Assembly (NCBI GenBank): GCA_002480735.1
Contig: DLCS01000224.1
Location: 11,620-18,738 of the forward strand
Length of the DNA: 7,119 nt
DNA from: Bacillaceae bacterium UBA7792
GTDB lineage: Bacteria > Bacillota > Bacilli > Bacillales > Cytobacillaceae
Reading direction: 5' to 3'
Positions 6,241-7,119 of this stretch are shown piece after piece. Each line of letters opens with the position of its first letter. Positions within the stretch are counted from its first letter, which is position 1. The notes beneath the pieces are model-generated. The model was not told the origin of the DNA. It saw only the letters and a list, made by a program, of their open reading frames with translations, and did not search any database. Made by a program: the position numbers and the translations under genes.

Positions 6241-7092
6241 TCACACCCCCAGAAATTGTGGACGAAAGTAAATACTGACCTCCAACAGTTCCATATTAAC
6301 TGAAGCGTCATAGCGCAGTGTGTTAGTACCTGCCGCAAGCTGGAAAAACGTTGAATTGGTGTCCAATAGTGAAAAAGCATTTGTAACCGTTGACCCTACA
6401 ACCTGGACCACACGCTTACCAGCGAAATGGGTATACACACGAAGTTCATCACCAGCACTCATTGTAGTGAGAAGCCGGATATATTCTCCCGTGTCTATGT
6501 TTAGTAGTTCAGGGTTGGTAACCGTACCCAGTGCTCGAAATACGATTTCGCATCCACAAGATACATCACCAATGTTTTCTACTGTGATGATTTGGCTCGG
6601 CTGACGCATTCCAAACTCCATACCACTTACTGGTATCTCCAGTTCAAACTCAAATAGAGGTATCCATGATGCCAGTTCCTCTCTCACCTCATCCAATGTT
6701 TCGAAGAAAGGGGATGGACATAGTAAACTTACAAAGAAGTTTGGTATGCGTTGTCTAGTAGAAACAGTAAATCCTGCTTCCTCTACCACACAAGCAATTT
6801 GCCGTCCACGATATAAAAGAGTTCCTCGCATTTTTGGAGTAAATATCTTAAGAAATCTCTGTCTCCGTACATAAGCCTCGTCAAGAGAATCCGCTACGAC
6901 CGTACCTTCTAGCGTGATATTACGCATATCCAGTGTGGAGGAAATATAAAAAGCACCGTCTTGATCCGGTGCCTTAAATGTATTAACGGTCTGGCGTATG
7001 TTGCCTGTTCCGTCTATCTTGGTAAGAAAATACGGGCGGCTTTGTTTTAGGGTGATACTCTCACCGTTTGAGTTAATATAAGTAAGTTCCAC
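6241..7092 (-). CDS. Distal tail protein (Dit), siphovirus tail component family
   Basis: Forms the hexameric ring joining tail tube to hub and baseplate in siphoviruses. Its 283 residues match the usual Dit length. The N-terminal half (about 1-135) holds the ring-type beta fold with YFLTKIDGTG (21-30), DGAFYISSTLDMRNITLEGTV (45-65), RRQRFLKIFTPK (76-87) and the marker CPSPFFE (125-131). The C-terminal half (about 145-283) is the galectin-like domain with ITVENIGDVSCGCEIVFRA (169-187), NPELLNIDTGEYI (193-205) and MSAGDELRV (211-219). The start is GTG at 7092, with GAGGAGGT six bases upstream. The TGA stop lies three bases before the hub ATG. Dit directly followed by a hub gene is the standard siphovirus order, with tape measure expected upstream, beyond the right edge. 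Confidence 0.92.
   Translation of the reverse strand: MELTYINSNGESITLKQSRPYFLTKIDGTGNIRQTVNTFKAPDQDGAFYISSTLDMRNITLEGTVVADSLDEAYVRRQRFLKIFTPKMRGTLLYRGRQIACVVEEAGFTVSTRQRIPNFFVSLLCPSPFFETLDEVREELASWIPLFEFELEIPVSGMEFGMRQPSQIITVENIGDVSCGCEIVFRALGTVTNPELLNIDTGEYIRLLTTMSAGDELRVYTHFAGKRVVQVVGSTVTNAFSLLDTNSTFFQLAAGTNTLRYDASVNMELLEVSIYFRPQFLGV
6244..6250 (-). promoter_or_regulatory. Ribosome binding site of the hub gene, favouring ATG 6238
   Basis: GGGGGTG pairs with the 16S tail with one G-U wobble in place of GGAGGTG. It is five bases from the ATG at 6238, but it runs into the in-frame GTG at 6244, which would leave no usable spacer. It lies in the last codons of Dit. Confidence 0.65.
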
Positions 7093-7098
7093 TGCCAG

Positions 7099-7106
7099 AC
7101 CTCCTC
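7099..7106 (-). promoter_or_regulatory. Ribosome binding site of dit
   Basis: GAGGAGGT on the minus strand, six bases before GTG 7092. It supports the GTG start, since no ATG lies in frame nearby. The 12 bases beyond it to the window edge contain no stop codon, so the upstream gene's end cannot be placed. Confidence 0.8.
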
Positions 7107-7119
7107 GTATAGTAAGTTT

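Noticed and set aside
7093..7119. End of an upstream gene such as the tape measure protein.
   Set aside because: Only 27 bases lie beyond the dit start. One frame stays open into dit before stopping, but there is too little sequence to support a call.
1..7119. CRISPR array, tRNA, insertion sequence, attachment site or defence gene cluster.
   Set aside because: The window is packed with tail and lysis genes; no spaced direct repeats, cloverleaf, terminal inverted repeats or transposase were seen by eye on either strand.

Overview
The window is a stretch of the late structural and lysis region of a tailed phage or prophage with a siphovirus-type tail. All genes lie on the minus strand and are read from right to left. 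The strong GGAGG-type ribosome binding sites, the moderate base composition and the protein families (Dit, Gp37-like hub, TcdE/phage_holin_4-type holin, fibronectin-like fibre) point to a host in the Bacillota, probably Clostridia. That host call is inferred from family knowledge; no integrase, attachment site or bacterial housekeeping gene is present to fix the host or to prove that this is a prophage.

Layout in transcription order: the distal tail protein Dit (7092-6241, GTG start) overlaps by a few bases, or directly abuts, a Gp37-like tail hub/tail-associated protein carrying a C-terminal fibre-like extension (6238-4322). After 17 bp comes a small baseplate/tail structural protein (4304-3801), and after 11 bp a large fibronectin-like tail fibre (3789-1318). 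A strand-specific hairpin terminator (1298-1268) closes this block. It is followed by a holin (most likely 1233-793, GTG start) whose stop codon overlaps the start of a further tail/baseplate-like protein (796 to beyond the left edge) in an ATGA junction.

How the parts work together: Dit forms the ring at the tail end, the Gp37-like protein forms the hub below the tail tube, and the next two proteins and the left-edge protein are probable baseplate or receptor-binding components. The holin permeabilises the host membrane at the end of infection. No endolysin lies in the window, so it is expected further left. The tape-measure gene would be expected to the right of 7119.

No unknown defence or mobile system was found. 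The less ordinary points are: a holin placed between two structural genes and behind a terminator; an A-B-A-B duplicated fibre with a helical C-terminal repeat; a hub fused to a fibre tip; an Asn/Tyr-rich heptad neck in the left-edge protein; and two start sites that the ribosome binding sites move away from the longest ORF. There is no gene-free stretch over 300 bases; the largest gap (1249-1317) holds the terminator.
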